Of a stretch of 64,000 nucleotides of DNA, positions 9,232 to 18,040 are shown one piece after another. The DNA is taken from contig NZ_MSSV01000003.1 in assembly GCF_002150505.1 (NCBI RefSeq), positions 186,001 through 250,000 of the forward strand, in the 5' to 3' direction. The notes beneath the pieces were generated by a model, which did no database searches, had not been told where the DNA came from, and saw only the letters and a program-made list of their open reading frames with translations. The position numbers and the translations under genes are program-made. The stretch is from Algoriphagus ratkowskyi. GTDB taxonomy: Bacteria; Bacteroidota; Bacteroidia; Cytophagales; Cyclobacteriaceae. The number at the start of each line of letters is the position of its first letter. The stretch's first letter is position 1.

Positions 9232-9909
9232 ATGAATAGATTCTTTCTTACAGGCATTTTCGTTTTAATAACATTAACATCATATGCTCAAACTAGTGTA
9301 GGGATTCGAGGTGGATACACGACTTCTACTTACTCTTACCGCCCTGTTCCAAGCAGTAGAGCTACATCTGTTGACGGAATAGGATCTCCTAGTTTTGCAT
9401 TAGTTTTTGAACATTTCAACTCAAAAAATGCTGGAATTGAAGTAAATATGCAATTTCTAAGAATTGGGTATTCACAGATTGAAGTAGATTCTGATCCTAT
9501 TAGGACAAACAGCACACAGTTTGATTACTTGAAAATCCCGATCCTATCAAGCTTTTTCATTGGAAGGTCAGGGAGATTTCAGATCAAAGCTGGTCCACAT
9601 CTTGGCTATATGCTTCAAGTAAAAGACATAACTAGGGAATATTCGGATGCGACTCCGCTGGAAATTCCGACCTTTGGAGGAGCAAGCGACAATCCTAAAA
9701 AAATCATGTACGGTCTCACAGCCGGCGCAGGAATTTCCAAGCTATTTGGTAAAAGTACATTGGCTGGAGAAGTACGTTTCGCGTATGATTTCACTAACCC
9801 TGAAAGTCAAGATCGTATTTTTGACATGAATTCCACTAATTTGGAATTTACACTTGCTTACTTATTTAGAATTAAAGAATCAAAAATTGAAATAATTTCA
9901 ACACCCTAA
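9232..9909 (+). CDS. Outer-membrane beta-barrel protein (PorT-like domain)
   Basis: A 225-residue protein with a signal peptide (cleavage near TSYAQ), then TSVGIRGGYTTSTYSY, the usual start of PorT/OmpA-like 8-stranded barrels, and alternating amphipathic strands to the end (LEFTLAYLFRI). Such proteins are very common in Bacteroidota and their individual functions are mostly unknown. There is no operon partner: the next gene starts 103 bases away. Confidence 0.8.
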   Translation: MNRFFLTGIFVLITLTSYAQTSVGIRGGYTTSTYSYRPVPSSRATSVDGIGSPSFALVFEHFNSKNAGIEVNMQFLRIGYSQIEVDSDPIRTNSTQFDYLKIPILSSFFIGRSGRFQIKAGPHLGYMLQVKDITREYSDATPLEIPTFGGASDNPKKIMYGLTAGAGISKLFGKSTLAGEVRFAYDFTNPESQDRIFDMNSTNLEFTLAYLFRIKESKIEIISTP

Positions 9910-10012
9910 CGGAAACAATCATTTTCCCTTTAAATATTTCAATTTTAAAATCTTATAAATTTTTAATTCTTCCTGTCATATATTAGGTTCTTTTCCCGAC
10001 TAACGGATGTAA

Positions 10013-10507
10013 ATGAATCACAACCAGCTTGATCATATTTTAAAAGCCAATCATAGGGATGCATACCTCTGGGCTAGGCAATGTTGCTCCTTTGATGATG
10101 AGATGGCCAAGGATGTGCTTCAACAGTCGTATTTGAAGATTTTGGAAGGACAGGCTAAACTCAAAGATGTATCAAAAGCAAAAACCTGGCTATTTTCCAT
10201 CATCAGATATACCGCAATAGATAGTCTGCGCATAGCTGGAAAAGTCGTTTCTCTTTCTGACTCCTACGACCCGATAGAGATTCATGAGGAAGTGGACACG
10301 ACGGACTACGAGGGAATAATAAAGCACTTACCAGAAATGCAGCGGGAAGTTATTTTGATGGTTTTTTATCATCAGATGACTATCGCTCAAAGTGCGGAAA
10401 TTCTCCAAATCGGCTTAGGAACTGCGAGAACACATTACGATCGCGGGAAAAAGAAACTCAAGGAATTAATTACCAAAGTTCAAATCCAGGAAGAATATGG
10501 AAAATAA
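10013..10507 (+). CDS. ECF-type RNA polymerase sigma factor
   Basis: A 164-residue sigma-70 family factor with region 2 at about residues 10-75 (AKDVLQQSYLKILEGQAKL, then KTWLFSIIRYTAIDSLR) and region 4 at about 105-155 (LPEMQREVILMVFYHQMTIAQSAEIL, a helix-turn-helix). It lacks region 3, as expected for ECF factors. The stop overlaps the next gene by 11 bases, so translation is probably coupled to the anti-sigma-like protein. It likely activates its own operon, but I could not identify the target promoter. Confidence 0.92.
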   Translation: MNHNQLDHILKANHRDAYLWARQCCSFDDEMAKDVLQQSYLKILEGQAKLKDVSKAKTWLFSIIRYTAIDSLRIAGKVVSLSDSYDPIEIHEEVDTTDYEGIIKHLPEMQREVILMVFYHQMTIAQSAEILQIGLGTARTHYDRGKKKLKELITKVQIQEEYGK

Positions 10508-10808
10508 CGAACATTTAGAACGGTTTTTTGAACAGATGAAAAATCAGGATGAGCAACTAGAAATCCCAACATTTCCATCTGTTCATACTCGGAAATTCGG
10601 CTTTTGGATTCCTGCAGGAATAGCTGCATCCATGGGCTTGGCTTTTCTATTCCTTCAAGAACCTACCACTGTAGAAATCACTTCTCCGGAAGTGGTGATC
10701 ATAACTCTACAAGAAGATGAAAATCAAAATCAACATTTCACTATAGAAGAAACCACATTCCTAGACACTTGGGAATCTCCTACTTCTTCATTATTGACAG
10801 AATATTAA
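10497..10808 (+). CDS. Small single-pass membrane protein, candidate anti-sigma factor
   Basis: A 103-residue protein with an N-terminal soluble segment of about 33 residues, one membrane helix (about 34-52, FGFWIPAGIAASMGLAFLFL) and an acidic outside tail of about 50 residues. There is no recognisable zinc anti-sigma or FecR domain. The anti-sigma role is inferred from the 11-base overlap with the ECF gene and the topology. The cytoplasmic part is much shorter than in known anti-sigma factors, so it could instead be a small accessory protein. Confidence 0.6.
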   Translation: MENNEHLERFFEQMKNQDEQLEIPTFPSVHTRKFGFWIPAGIAASMGLAFLFLQEPTTVEITSPEVVIITLQEDENQNQHFTIEETTFLDTWESPTSSLLTEY

Positions 10809-10820
10809 AATACCTTCATT

Positions 10821-11618
10821 ATGAAAAAAATACTCTTTATTTATCTACTATGTCTTTCTGGAATAGCTTATAGTCAGCAGTCACAAGTATACATTCAAAA
10901 GCAAAATTCATCAAATCAGGACATTTTTCAGAAAAATCTTTACTCCGCAGATAAAGTGATGGAAATGCGAAATGAACTTGATCTTACAGAAACTCAAGCA
11001 ACGAAAATTAAAAAAATCCATAGTGAAAATGCTGGAAAATTCAGTACTATGAAATGGGATTTGGATGATGCTACATTAAAACTTAAAGCATTTTTGAATG
11101 AATCCAAGATCGATGAAGTGGCTGTGCAAAAACAAATGGACAAAGTACTAGCCTTAGAAAATGCGATGAAGAAACAACAACTTAGCACGATGGTTTCTAT
11201 TAAAAATGAACTGAGCGAAGAGCAGCAGGAGATTTTACAGGGTCAGCATGTCCAAACTGTAAATGGGATAAGTATCACCGGATATGGCAAAAATTCAGTT
11301 AGTTCATCATCTACCATACAAGGTTATCCTATTATAAAAGTAGGCAAACCCCTTGGTGGTGCAAATGGAGTAGAATCGACAAGTAATTCTTCCCCAAAAA
11401 TAATTTTACAAGCGTCAGGTACTACTCCGGAAAATGCACCACTCTATATGCTAGACACAAAAGATGGGATGAAAGAATTAAAGTCCTTGAATTCTATTAA
11501 TCCAAATGACATTGACAGCATCAATGTCCTGAAAGACAAAGCGGCGATTACTACATTTGGTGAAAAAGGTAAAAATGGCGTAATCATTATTAAGCTAAAA
11601 GAAGATTCTAAAAAGTAA
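10821..11618 (+). CDS. Secreted LTxxQ (Spy/CpxP-like) domain fused to a TonB-plug fragment
   Basis: A 265-residue secreted protein with a signal peptide (cleavage near IAYSQ). Residues about 45-135 form a helical domain with LDLTETQATKI and ELSEEQQEIL, the LTxxQ pattern of Spy/CpxP periplasmic stress proteins. After a Ser/Gly-rich linker (about 150-205), residues about 210-260 match the SusC-type TonB-receptor plug: PLYMLD, then NPNDIDSINVLKD and GEKGKNGVIIIKLK. No barrel follows, so this is a plug fragment on its own. Its position 12 bases after the anti-sigma-like gene suggests it is the envelope sensor or output of that system. The domain calls are by eye. Confidence 0.65.
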   Translation: MKKILFIYLLCLSGIAYSQQSQVYIQKQNSSNQDIFQKNLYSADKVMEMRNELDLTETQATKIKKIHSENAGKFSTMKWDLDDATLKLKAFLNESKIDEVAVQKQMDKVLALENAMKKQQLSTMVSIKNELSEEQQEILQGQHVQTVNGISITGYGKNSVSSSSTIQGYPIIKVGKPLGGANGVESTSNSSPKIILQASGTTPENAPLYMLDTKDGMKELKSLNSINPNDIDSINVLKDKAAITTFGEKGKNGVIIIKLKEDSKK

Positions 11619-11639
11619 AGGAAATGAGTGTATAATGAA

Positions 11640-11666
11640 AAAGGAGCGCGGTGTTCGGGCTCCTTT
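11640..11666 (+). terminator. Hairpin terminator after the ECF module
   Basis: Stem AAAGGAGC / GCTCCTTT with an 11-base loop. It lies 21 bases past the Spy-plug stop and is followed by a short T/C-rich run. It is related in sequence to the hairpins at 13522 and 42405. Confidence 0.7.
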
Positions 11667-11725
11667 CTTCGTTTCACACACTCCAAGAACGCAAAGAGTT
11701 TTTCTAGTTTTAAGCAAGAATACCT

Positions 11726-13408
11726 CTAATCTAAAAACTTCCAACTTGCTTCGTGGTCCTTTTTGAGTGTCTGGCCAGTGACTTTTGCGCGCAAAATCTC
11801 CACTGGCATCGCATTTTGACTTAATACCAGATCGTGGTATTCCTTCTCGGTCATCATCCCAGAATTGACCACTTCTTCCCTCAAGGCATTAAACTCTAGA
11901 GCTCCGATCATGTAGGCAATCTGATACAAAGGCCCATAGTTGCCTTCAAAGGATCTTCGCACTTCAGCTTCAGCATTTGCACGTTCATGGCCTACTTTAT
12001 CTACTAACAAGTCCACACATTCCTGTGGAGTCATATTCTCCAGATGATAATTCAGGGAGAAAATAATTCGTGCGGAACGGTGCATTCTCCAGAATAGCAT
12101 GCCAACTCTATCTTTAGCATCTCTAGGGAAGCCTTTGTCCCACAGGATAAACTCCCAATACAAAGCCCACCCTTCTGTCCAAAATGGCGTTCCAAACATA
12201 CGGCGATGTGTCATATTCCGCTGGTTCATAAATTGCTGTAAATGATGACCAGGAATCAGTTCATGATGAACTACAGCTCTAGAAAAATGTGGGTTATTTC
12301 CCCGCAAGCTCATCATTTTGTCTTCTTGACTCATTCCAGAGGTTGGGTAAGCTATCTGGATGGATTCGCCACCAAGAAAGAAAGGACTAATACGCTGCCG
12401 ATCTGCAGATAACATGACAGTTCTCCAAGTTTCTTTAGCCAAAGGTGGTACTGTAACCAAATCCTTTGATTCTACATAATCTGTAGCTTCTTCTGCCAAT
12501 CGAATTACTTCTGCTGGCCATTCTCCTGCTGGTAAATATTCATTCTTTACCATTTCCAAAGCGGCTTTCCAATCATTTCCAAATCCTAATTCATTGGAGG
12601 CTTTCAGCATTTCCATCTCGCACCAAGCGAATTGCTTCTCCGCTTCTTTTATCAACTCCTCTGGGGAATATGCAATCATTTCAAATGCCAGTTGTTTTTC
12701 CAGTGCATTTCTCCCTATTGGTCTGCCTATGATCCCACTTCCATCATCTTTCACAGAGTTAGTATAGTGCTCCCGTAAAGCCTGAGAATAAGCCTTCATA
12801 CTCGCTTCCAGATTTTTCCATGGCTCAGGCATCCACCAAGTGAACATGGGATCAAAATCATAATAATAGGAATATGCTTCACTGGTTGTTCTATTCATCG
12901 CATCCACTGCTGCCGCAGCAAGATCGGCTTTCTGCCAACTATTATATTTAGGCGTGGAAGCCAAATTCTTGAATTGCGCATCTACCAGTTTAGAAACTTC
13001 GTTCCAAGTAGCTGCGAGCATTTGCGGATCTGGCTTCTGCGCTCTCCGTCGTCCTTGATAAAACTCTTCTAATGGTTTTGAAAAAGCTAAAACTTTAAAT
13101 ACTTCATCAAAAGACCCTTTGTCTATTGCCAATTCTGCCAGTTCTTTCTCTAGATAATTTCTGAATAAAACATAATCGATTTTACCATCCTCAGAAAGCG
13201 AATTGTAATTCACTTTTCCCAATTCAGTCAAATAATCTTGATTGAATTTTTGTATTCTGGAAAAGTATTCGTTGGAAAGAGAGTTAGAATACAATCTTCT
13301 CAAAGCTCCGTAATCGGCCTGATAGCTTTGAATAGTTTGGGCTAATTCAGTAGCAAATAGCAACTGAAATGAGAGGAAGAATAAGAATAGCAGTAAGGAC
13401 TTTTTCAT
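11726..13408 (-). CDS. DUF885 family secreted protein, probable metallopeptidase-like
   Basis: A 560-residue protein with a signal peptide (first 19 residues, cleavage near LFATE). The DUF885 signature HHELIPGHH (residues 381-389) and WTEGWALYWE (410-419) together look like a zinc-binding HExxxH-type peptidase site with a downstream Glu. DUF885 proteins are related to M32-type carboxypeptidases, but few have been studied. It is likely periplasmic or surface exposed. It is transcribed alone, convergent with the ECF module. Confidence 0.85.
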   Translation of the reverse strand: MKKSLLLFLFFLSFQLLFATELAQTIQSYQADYGALRRLYSNSLSNEYFSRIQKFNQDYLTELGKVNYNSLSEDGKIDYVLFRNYLEKELAELAIDKGSFDEVFKVLAFSKPLEEFYQGRRRAQKPDPQMLAATWNEVSKLVDAQFKNLASTPKYNSWQKADLAAAAVDAMNRTTSEAYSYYYDFDPMFTWWMPEPWKNLEASMKAYSQALREHYTNSVKDDGSGIIGRPIGRNALEKQLAFEMIAYSPEELIKEAEKQFAWCEMEMLKASNELGFGNDWKAALEMVKNEYLPAGEWPAEVIRLAEEATDYVESKDLVTVPPLAKETWRTVMLSADRQRISPFFLGGESIQIAYPTSGMSQEDKMMSLRGNNPHFSRAVVHHELIPGHHLQQFMNQRNMTHRRMFGTPFWTEGWALYWEFILWDKGFPRDAKDRVGMLFWRMHRSARIIFSLNYHLENMTPQECVDLLVDKVGHERANAEAEVRRSFEGNYGPLYQIAYMIGALEFNALREEVVNSGMMTEKEYHDLVLSQNAMPVEILRAKVTGQTLKKDHEASWKFLD

Positions 13409-13521
13409 TAAAGGAAAGTATCAGGTTGAAAATTAATCTAGTATAGCTAATCTCCTTAGAAATAAATGCAAGAAATACACAAACATTACAAATGATACTT
13501 TTGATGGATTCGGAAAGAAAC

Positions 13522-13551
13522 AAAAAAAGGCTCCTTCAAATGAAGGAGCCT
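13522..13551 (-). terminator. Terminator of the small envelope operon
   Basis: Eleven-base perfect stem AGGCTCCTTCA / TGAAGGAGCCT with a two-base centre. On the minus strand it is followed by seven T residues. It lies 23 bases past the stop of the 69-residue gene. The remaining bases up to the DUF885 start at 13408 show no gene. Confidence 0.88.
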
Positions 13552-13574
13552 CTCAACAATAAAGACGTAATTAA

Positions 13575-13784
13575 TTACCTTTTCTTTCTCAAAAGAGCTA
13601 CCAATATCAATACGAATAATGCTCCTCCGACGACCCAAGCCCAAGGCTGTTGGTACCACTCTTTCTTACCGACATTAATATCGATATCTAATCCACCGTC
13701 TTGAGCGAATGCTGCAACAGAAAAGAACATGGTCATTAAAAATAGAAATGCGCTCTGAGAGTACTTCTTCAATTGATTTTTCAT
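13575..13784 (-). CDS. Small membrane protein, signal peptide plus C-terminal helix
   Basis: A 69-residue protein with a basic N-terminus and signal-like helix (about 12-28, ending AAFAQ), a short outside segment (DGGLDIDINVGKKEWYQQ) and a C-terminal membrane helix (about 48-64) ending RKKR. Small proteins of this layout are frequent in Bacteroidota, and I know of no function. It begins 12 bases after the beta-barrel gene stop and shares its operon and terminator. Confidence 0.75.
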   Translation of the reverse strand: MKNQLKKYSQSAFLFLMTMFFSVAAFAQDGGLDIDINVGKKEWYQQPWAWVVGGALFVLILVALLRKKR

Positions 13785-13796
13785 GGTTGTTTGGTT

Positions 13797-14330
13797 TTAT
13801 TTGAATCTAATATTATAAGTAGCAGCTACACCAATAGTCTGTATATCTAGTGCAGTACCTTTAGTAAATACTTGATTATAAAAAGCAAAAATATTCCAAT
13901 CATAATTATGGTATCCAACTTGTGGACGAATATAAAAACCTCCGTCAGTTGCAATATCCCCTGTTAAAAAGGTGTATCCAATATCAGTACCTACAAAAAA
14001 TCCTGATGGTTCTGGATAATATCTTAGCATCAATCCTAGTGGAATTGCACCAAAATCAGCAGCATCAATTAGATCTTTATTAGCGAAATATTTAGTATAA
14101 CCTGAAGCTATACCTAAACCGAAATTATCAGTTCTCATGAACTGACCCGCTACTTCAACACCAAAAGCAAATGACGAATAGTCACCTATATCTCCCACTG
14201 GGATTCCCATGTTAAGACCTAGTTTGAGCCAGGAATTTTCTTCGTTCATGTCTTCAATTTCTCGGGTGGTCTGAGCGTAAGTGGCAAAAACTGCCATCAT
14301 AAGTGTTAGTGATAAGAGTATTTTTTTCAT
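13797..14330 (-). CDS. Outer-membrane beta-barrel protein
   Basis: A 177-residue protein. I chose the ATG at 14330 because it starts directly with a signal peptide (MKKILLSLTLMMAVFATYAQ), whereas the open frame extends to 14381. The mature part is a small barrel: LGLNMGIPVGDIGDYSSFAF, Gly/aromatic-rich strands, and a C-terminal strand ending in TYNIRFK. It is first in a two-gene operon with the 69-residue membrane protein. Function unknown. Confidence 0.78.
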   Translation of the reverse strand: MKKILLSLTLMMAVFATYAQTTREIEDMNEENSWLKLGLNMGIPVGDIGDYSSFAFGVEVAGQFMRTDNFGLGIASGYTKYFANKDLIDAADFGAIPLGLMLRYYPEPSGFFVGTDIGYTFLTGDIATDGGFYIRPQVGYHNYDWNIFAFYNQVFTKGTALDIQTIGVAATYNIRFK

Positions 14331-14488
14331 AGTTGTATTGTTTTCATTTGTATAGCCAAACCCAATGCCATGTAAAATCACAAAACTCTTTTTCCTGCTC
14401 TAAGCGCTTACAGATAGGCTTTTAACACATTTTCACACTATCTAAAAAACAATTTATGAAGATATAAACGCAAAGTTGAAATACCCGA

Positions 14489-14512
14489 TTTTGGGGAATT
14501 ATATTCCCAAAA
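14489..14512. repeat. Imperfect hairpin downstream of the AraC gene
   Basis: TTTTGGGGAAT and ATTCCCAAAA pair with one bulged base around a three-base loop. It lies 21 bases past the AraC-type gene stop on the minus strand. It could end that transcript, but it has no U-tract, so its role is uncertain. Confidence 0.35.
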
Positions 14513-14532
14513 CTACCAAGTGTCAGTCCATC

Positions 14533-15399
14533 CTATTCCAATTTTCTCCAATCTTTAGGAGTCATTTCAGTGAGGAGTTTAAAACTTTTATTGAAATGTG
14601 ATAAAGTCTGAAATCCAACTTCAAAGGAAATTTCAGAAATACTTTTATCCGTCTCAAGCAAAAGCTTTTTGGCCTCTGTAATTCTCAATTGCTGCACATA
14701 CTGTGTGAAAGTTCTTCTTGTTCGCAACTTAAAAAATCTGCAAAATGCCTCTTTACTCATATAAGCCTGCTCAGCAACTTCCTCCAAACTAATATGGCGA
14801 GCACAATTATCCAAGATAAACCGCATCACGTGATCCATCCGTCTCCCCTCTCGTTCGCTCATAGTTCGCAGTACAGGTATCTGATTCAAAGCCTTTAAAT
14901 CTGTAGAATTAAAATCCAGTAAACTTAAGATTGCTAGACTTTGATGAAGCTTGGAAATCCCTGTAAACGCCCCAAACCCACTGAGCAGCGTAGCTATTTT
15001 GTCACGCATTTCTCCCTGTAACTGAAATGAACCCGTGATTTTCTCACTGAGCTTGGCTAGTTCATGAAATTCCTCCACCTCTTCCAAAGCAGTTCCCAAA
15101 GCCTGAAAATCAAAGAATATTGTATTACCAGCTACCGTCAAACCCCTCTCTTCCCTGAAATATTCTCCATCGCTCCTAAAAACATGCGGAATACTTTCTC
15201 CTAACAAATACATATCTCCAGGACCAAATCTCCCTACATAATCTCCAACAAGGAACTGCCCTCGCCCTTCTATTATCAAGGTAAGTTGGGCCTGAGGATG
15301 CTGGTGAAGCTTATTATAAAAGTACTTCCCACGATCTTCTTGAAATTGGATAAATGTCTTCTCAGACTTTGGAATCTGAAATGATATAACTTTGCTCAT
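14533..15399 (-). CDS. AraC family transcriptional regulator of the hydroxyproline cluster
   Basis: A 288-residue regulator. The N-terminal cupin-like sensing domain (about 15-100) contains HPQAQLTLIIEGRGQFLVGD. The C-terminal double helix-turn-helix domain (about 190-287) contains SLEEVAEQAYMSKEAFCRFF and ISEISFEVGFQTLSHFNKSF. It is transcribed away from the hydroxyproline genes across a 131-base shared intergenic region, the usual arrangement for a local activator. The inducer is presumably a hydroxyproline-pathway compound, which is an inference. Confidence 0.9.
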   Translation of the reverse strand: MSKVISFQIPKSEKTFIQFQEDRGKYFYNKLHQHPQAQLTLIIEGRGQFLVGDYVGRFGPGDMYLLGESIPHVFRSDGEYFREERGLTVAGNTIFFDFQALGTALEEVEEFHELAKLSEKITGSFQLQGEMRDKIATLLSGFGAFTGISKLHQSLAILSLLDFNSTDLKALNQIPVLRTMSEREGRRMDHVMRFILDNCARHISLEEVAEQAYMSKEAFCRFFKLRTRRTFTQYVQQLRITEAKKLLLETDKSISEISFEVGFQTLSHFNKSFKLLTEMTPKDWRKLE

Positions 15400-15530
15400 T
15401 CCCTAAACTAGTCTTCAATTGTTAGATTTTATAGAATACTTATCCCTTTTAATCAAAATAGAACCATTTTTTACTAAATGATGAAAGGCATAAGGACATG
15501 GAAGACCGTAATTTTGAATAAAAAAACGCT

Positions 15531-16421
15531 ATGAACTGGAAAGGTGTATTCCCCGCTATAACGACAAAATTCCATTCAGACGGAAGTTTGGATATGGATT
15601 TATTTTTTAAAAATATTGATTTCCAGCTGGAATGTGGAGTTCATGGATTTATCCTAGGTGGTACCCTAGGCGAAAGCTCTGTACTTTCTCAAGAGGAAAA
15701 AATTACGCTGACCCGTGAGACAGTAAATTATCTTGATGGCAAAGTTCCAGTGATTTTGAATATCGCAGAAGGTGCTACCAAAGATGCCCTCTTTTGGGCA
15801 GCCAAAGCCGAAGAGCTAGGTGCAGAAGGTTTGATGCTTCTCCCTCCTATGAGATATGCAGCTGATGCAAGAGAAGTAGTAACCTATTTCAAAGCTGTAG
15901 CTAATAGCACTAAACTACCAATCATGATCTACAATAATCCGACAGATTATAAGACGTTGGTTACCATAGACATGTTTGCAGAGCTGGTTGAGTGTGAAAA
16001 TATCGAGTCTGTCAAAGAATCAACTAGAGATATCTCCAATGTGACTCGCATGAGGAATAGATTTGGAGACAGATTCAAAATTCTTTGTGGTGTGGATACT
16101 TTGGCTATGGAAGAATTGGTGATGGGTGCAGATGGCTGGGTAGCTGGTTTAGTTTGCGCATTTCCGAAGGAAACAGTCGCAATATTCAATCTAGTCAATG
16201 AGGGCAAATATGATGAAGCTAGAGAAATCTACCGTTGGTTTATTCCACTTTTAGAATTGGATATTCATCCAAAACTTGTTCAATACATTAAGCTAGCAGA
16301 GCAGCATTGCGGAATAGGATCTGAGTATGTGAGAGCGCCACGATTAACATTAATCGGTGAAGAAAGAGAGCGAGTTGAAAAAATCATTACTGAAGGCTTA
16401 GCGAAAAGACCTAAATTGTAG
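15531..16421 (+). CDS. DapA-family lyase, probable pyrroline-4-hydroxy-2-carboxylate deaminase
   Basis: A 296-residue class I aldolase-fold enzyme of the dihydrodipicolinate synthase family. Schiff-base Lys162 (ESVKESTRD) and Tyr134 (MIYNNP) are in place, and GGTLGESSVLS (residues 43-53) replaces the GTTGE of true DapA. Beside the hydroxyproline epimerase, FAD oxidase and semialdehyde dehydrogenase it most likely deaminates and dehydrates delta1-pyrroline-4-hydroxy-2-carboxylate to 2-oxoglutarate semialdehyde. A TAATTTTG box at 15509-15516 could be its -7 element, but no matching -33 is visible, as may be expected of an activator-dependent promoter. Confidence 0.85.
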   Translation: MNWKGVFPAITTKFHSDGSLDMDLFFKNIDFQLECGVHGFILGGTLGESSVLSQEEKITLTRETVNYLDGKVPVILNIAEGATKDALFWAAKAEELGAEGLMLLPPMRYAADAREVVTYFKAVANSTKLPIMIYNNPTDYKTLVTIDMFAELVECENIESVKESTRDISNVTRMRNRFGDRFKILCGVDTLAMEELVMGADGWVAGLVCAFPKETVAIFNLVNEGKYDEAREIYRWFIPLLELDIHPKLVQYIKLAEQHCGIGSEYVRAPRLTLIGEERERVEKIITEGLAKRPKL

Positions 16422-16522
16422 GACAAAGCTGAACGAAAGGAGACCGAAAACAGAACAAAAGATCGATCTCCTTCAAGCTATAATTTCCAATCTTTCAATT
16501 TTCCAATTATAAATTCGAACCT

Positions 16523-17968
16523 ATGACCCTAGACCAAATTTTCAACGCAGCACAAGAAGCATTTTTGTCCTATAAAAAAATCTCAGGAAGTAAAAAGGCG
16601 GATTTCCTGGAGAAAATTGCAGAAATACTCGAAGAAAATAGATCAGCGATAGTACTACTGGCGGTGCAGGAATCGAATTTGCCAGAAGGTAGAATAAATG
16701 GGGAATTAGGGCGTACGACAGGACAGATCAAGCTCTTCGCAAATCAACTCAGAGAAGGGAGCTGGGTGGAAGCGACCATTGATCCTGCAGATCCACAAAG
16801 ATCACCGATGCCCAAAGCTGATATTCGAAGAATGTTGATTCCGATCGGACCAGTGATAGTTTTTGGTGCCAGCAATTTCCCATTGGCGTTTTCCACAGCA
16901 GGTGGAGATACAATTTCAGCTTTAGCAGCTGGATGTCCTGTGATCTACAAGGGTCATCCAGCTCATCCAGACACTTCAAAATTTGTAGCTCAATGCATTT
17001 CTCAAGCCGTCCAAAAATCTGGCTTGCCTGAAGGCGTTTTTACACATGTGGAAGGCGGAGTAAAAATGGGACAGGATCTCGTGAAGCATCCTTTGGCTAA
17101 AGCAGTTGCCTTTACTGGGTCTTACTCAGCCGGAAAATCTTTATTCAATATAGCAAGTGACCGGGACGAGCCAATTCCTGTTTATGCAGAAATGGGCGCT
17201 GTAAACCCGATTCTGGCTTTTCCAAAACGCTTAGCCAATGAGCTAGTTCCTTTGGCTCAAAGCTATATTGGCTCGCTTACTCTTGGGGCTGGCCAATTTT
17301 GTACGAACCCAGGTTTGATTTTTGTTCCAAAAGAGTTAGCTGGAAGATTTGCGAATGCCGTCTCGGAAGCATTACAAGGTGCAGCTGCATCACCGATGCT
17401 CCATGAAGGAATTGCAGAATCATATTATAAAGCGCTCACTGAACTTCAGCTTAGATCAGAACTAAATTGGGTAAAAGTCCCAGATGCTAAGCATTTGATA
17501 AATGCAAGCCCGGCCTTGGCAGAAATCAGTGCCACCGATTGGATGGCAGACGACATTTTCCAGCAAGAAGTATTTGGCTCCTTTGCCCTCATGGTAGTTT
17601 ATGAAAATGAAAATGAGCTCATCCAAGTTGCCAAGAAACTACATGGACAACTCACAATCACACTTTGGGCTGATAATTTGGAGTTAAAAGCTAATACAGA
17701 ACTCGTTAATTTATTGGAGGAAAAATGTGGACGATTACTATTCGTCGGGGTACCAACAGGAGTAGAAGTTGGCTACGCCATGCACCACGGTGGGCCTTTT
17801 CCATCCACAACTAATACGAATAGCACTTCTGTAGGAGCGCATGCAATTAAGCGATTTGCAAGACCGATTGCATTCCAAGATATGCCAGCAGACTTATTAC
17901 CAGATGCCTTGAAAGATGGTAATCCTCTTGAGATAATGAGACAAGTGAATGGGGTCTGGTCCAAGTAA
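16523..17968 (+). CDS. 2-Oxoglutarate semialdehyde dehydrogenase
   Basis: A 481-residue NAD(P)-dependent aldehyde dehydrogenase. The catalytic Cys260 lies in GAGQFCTNPG and the general base Glu223 in YAEMGAVNP, a motif pair typical of alpha-ketoglutaric semialdehyde dehydrogenases. It would complete the pathway by producing 2-oxoglutarate. It follows the DapA-like gene after 101 bases, which contain a weak AAGGAGA / TCTCCTT inverted repeat. Specificity is inferred from motif and neighbours. Confidence 0.87.
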   Translation: MTLDQIFNAAQEAFLSYKKISGSKKADFLEKIAEILEENRSAIVLLAVQESNLPEGRINGELGRTTGQIKLFANQLREGSWVEATIDPADPQRSPMPKADIRRMLIPIGPVIVFGASNFPLAFSTAGGDTISALAAGCPVIYKGHPAHPDTSKFVAQCISQAVQKSGLPEGVFTHVEGGVKMGQDLVKHPLAKAVAFTGSYSAGKSLFNIASDRDEPIPVYAEMGAVNPILAFPKRLANELVPLAQSYIGSLTLGAGQFCTNPGLIFVPKELAGRFANAVSEALQGAAASPMLHEGIAESYYKALTELQLRSELNWVKVPDAKHLINASPALAEISATDWMADDIFQQEVFGSFALMVVYENENELIQVAKKLHGQLTITLWADNLELKANTELVNLLEEKCGRLLFVGVPTGVEVGYAMHHGGPFPSTTNTNSTSVGAHAIKRFARPIAFQDMPADLLPDALKDGNPLEIMRQVNGVWSK

Positions 17969-18040
17969 GCTTAGCAATTTTACTTTCTGTTTTCCAAGGC
18001 AAGTTTAGATATGTAGAAACAAAAGAGTCTAGCGACAATG

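Noticed and set aside
13492..13704. 70-residue plus-strand frame across the terminator at 13522
   Set aside because: It runs through a terminator hairpin and over the antisense of the 69-residue gene, so it is a shadow.
16438..16474. AAGGAGA / TCTCCTT hairpin between the DapA-like and dehydrogenase genes
   Set aside because: Seven-base stem with a 23-base loop and no T-run, too weak to call a terminator or attenuator.
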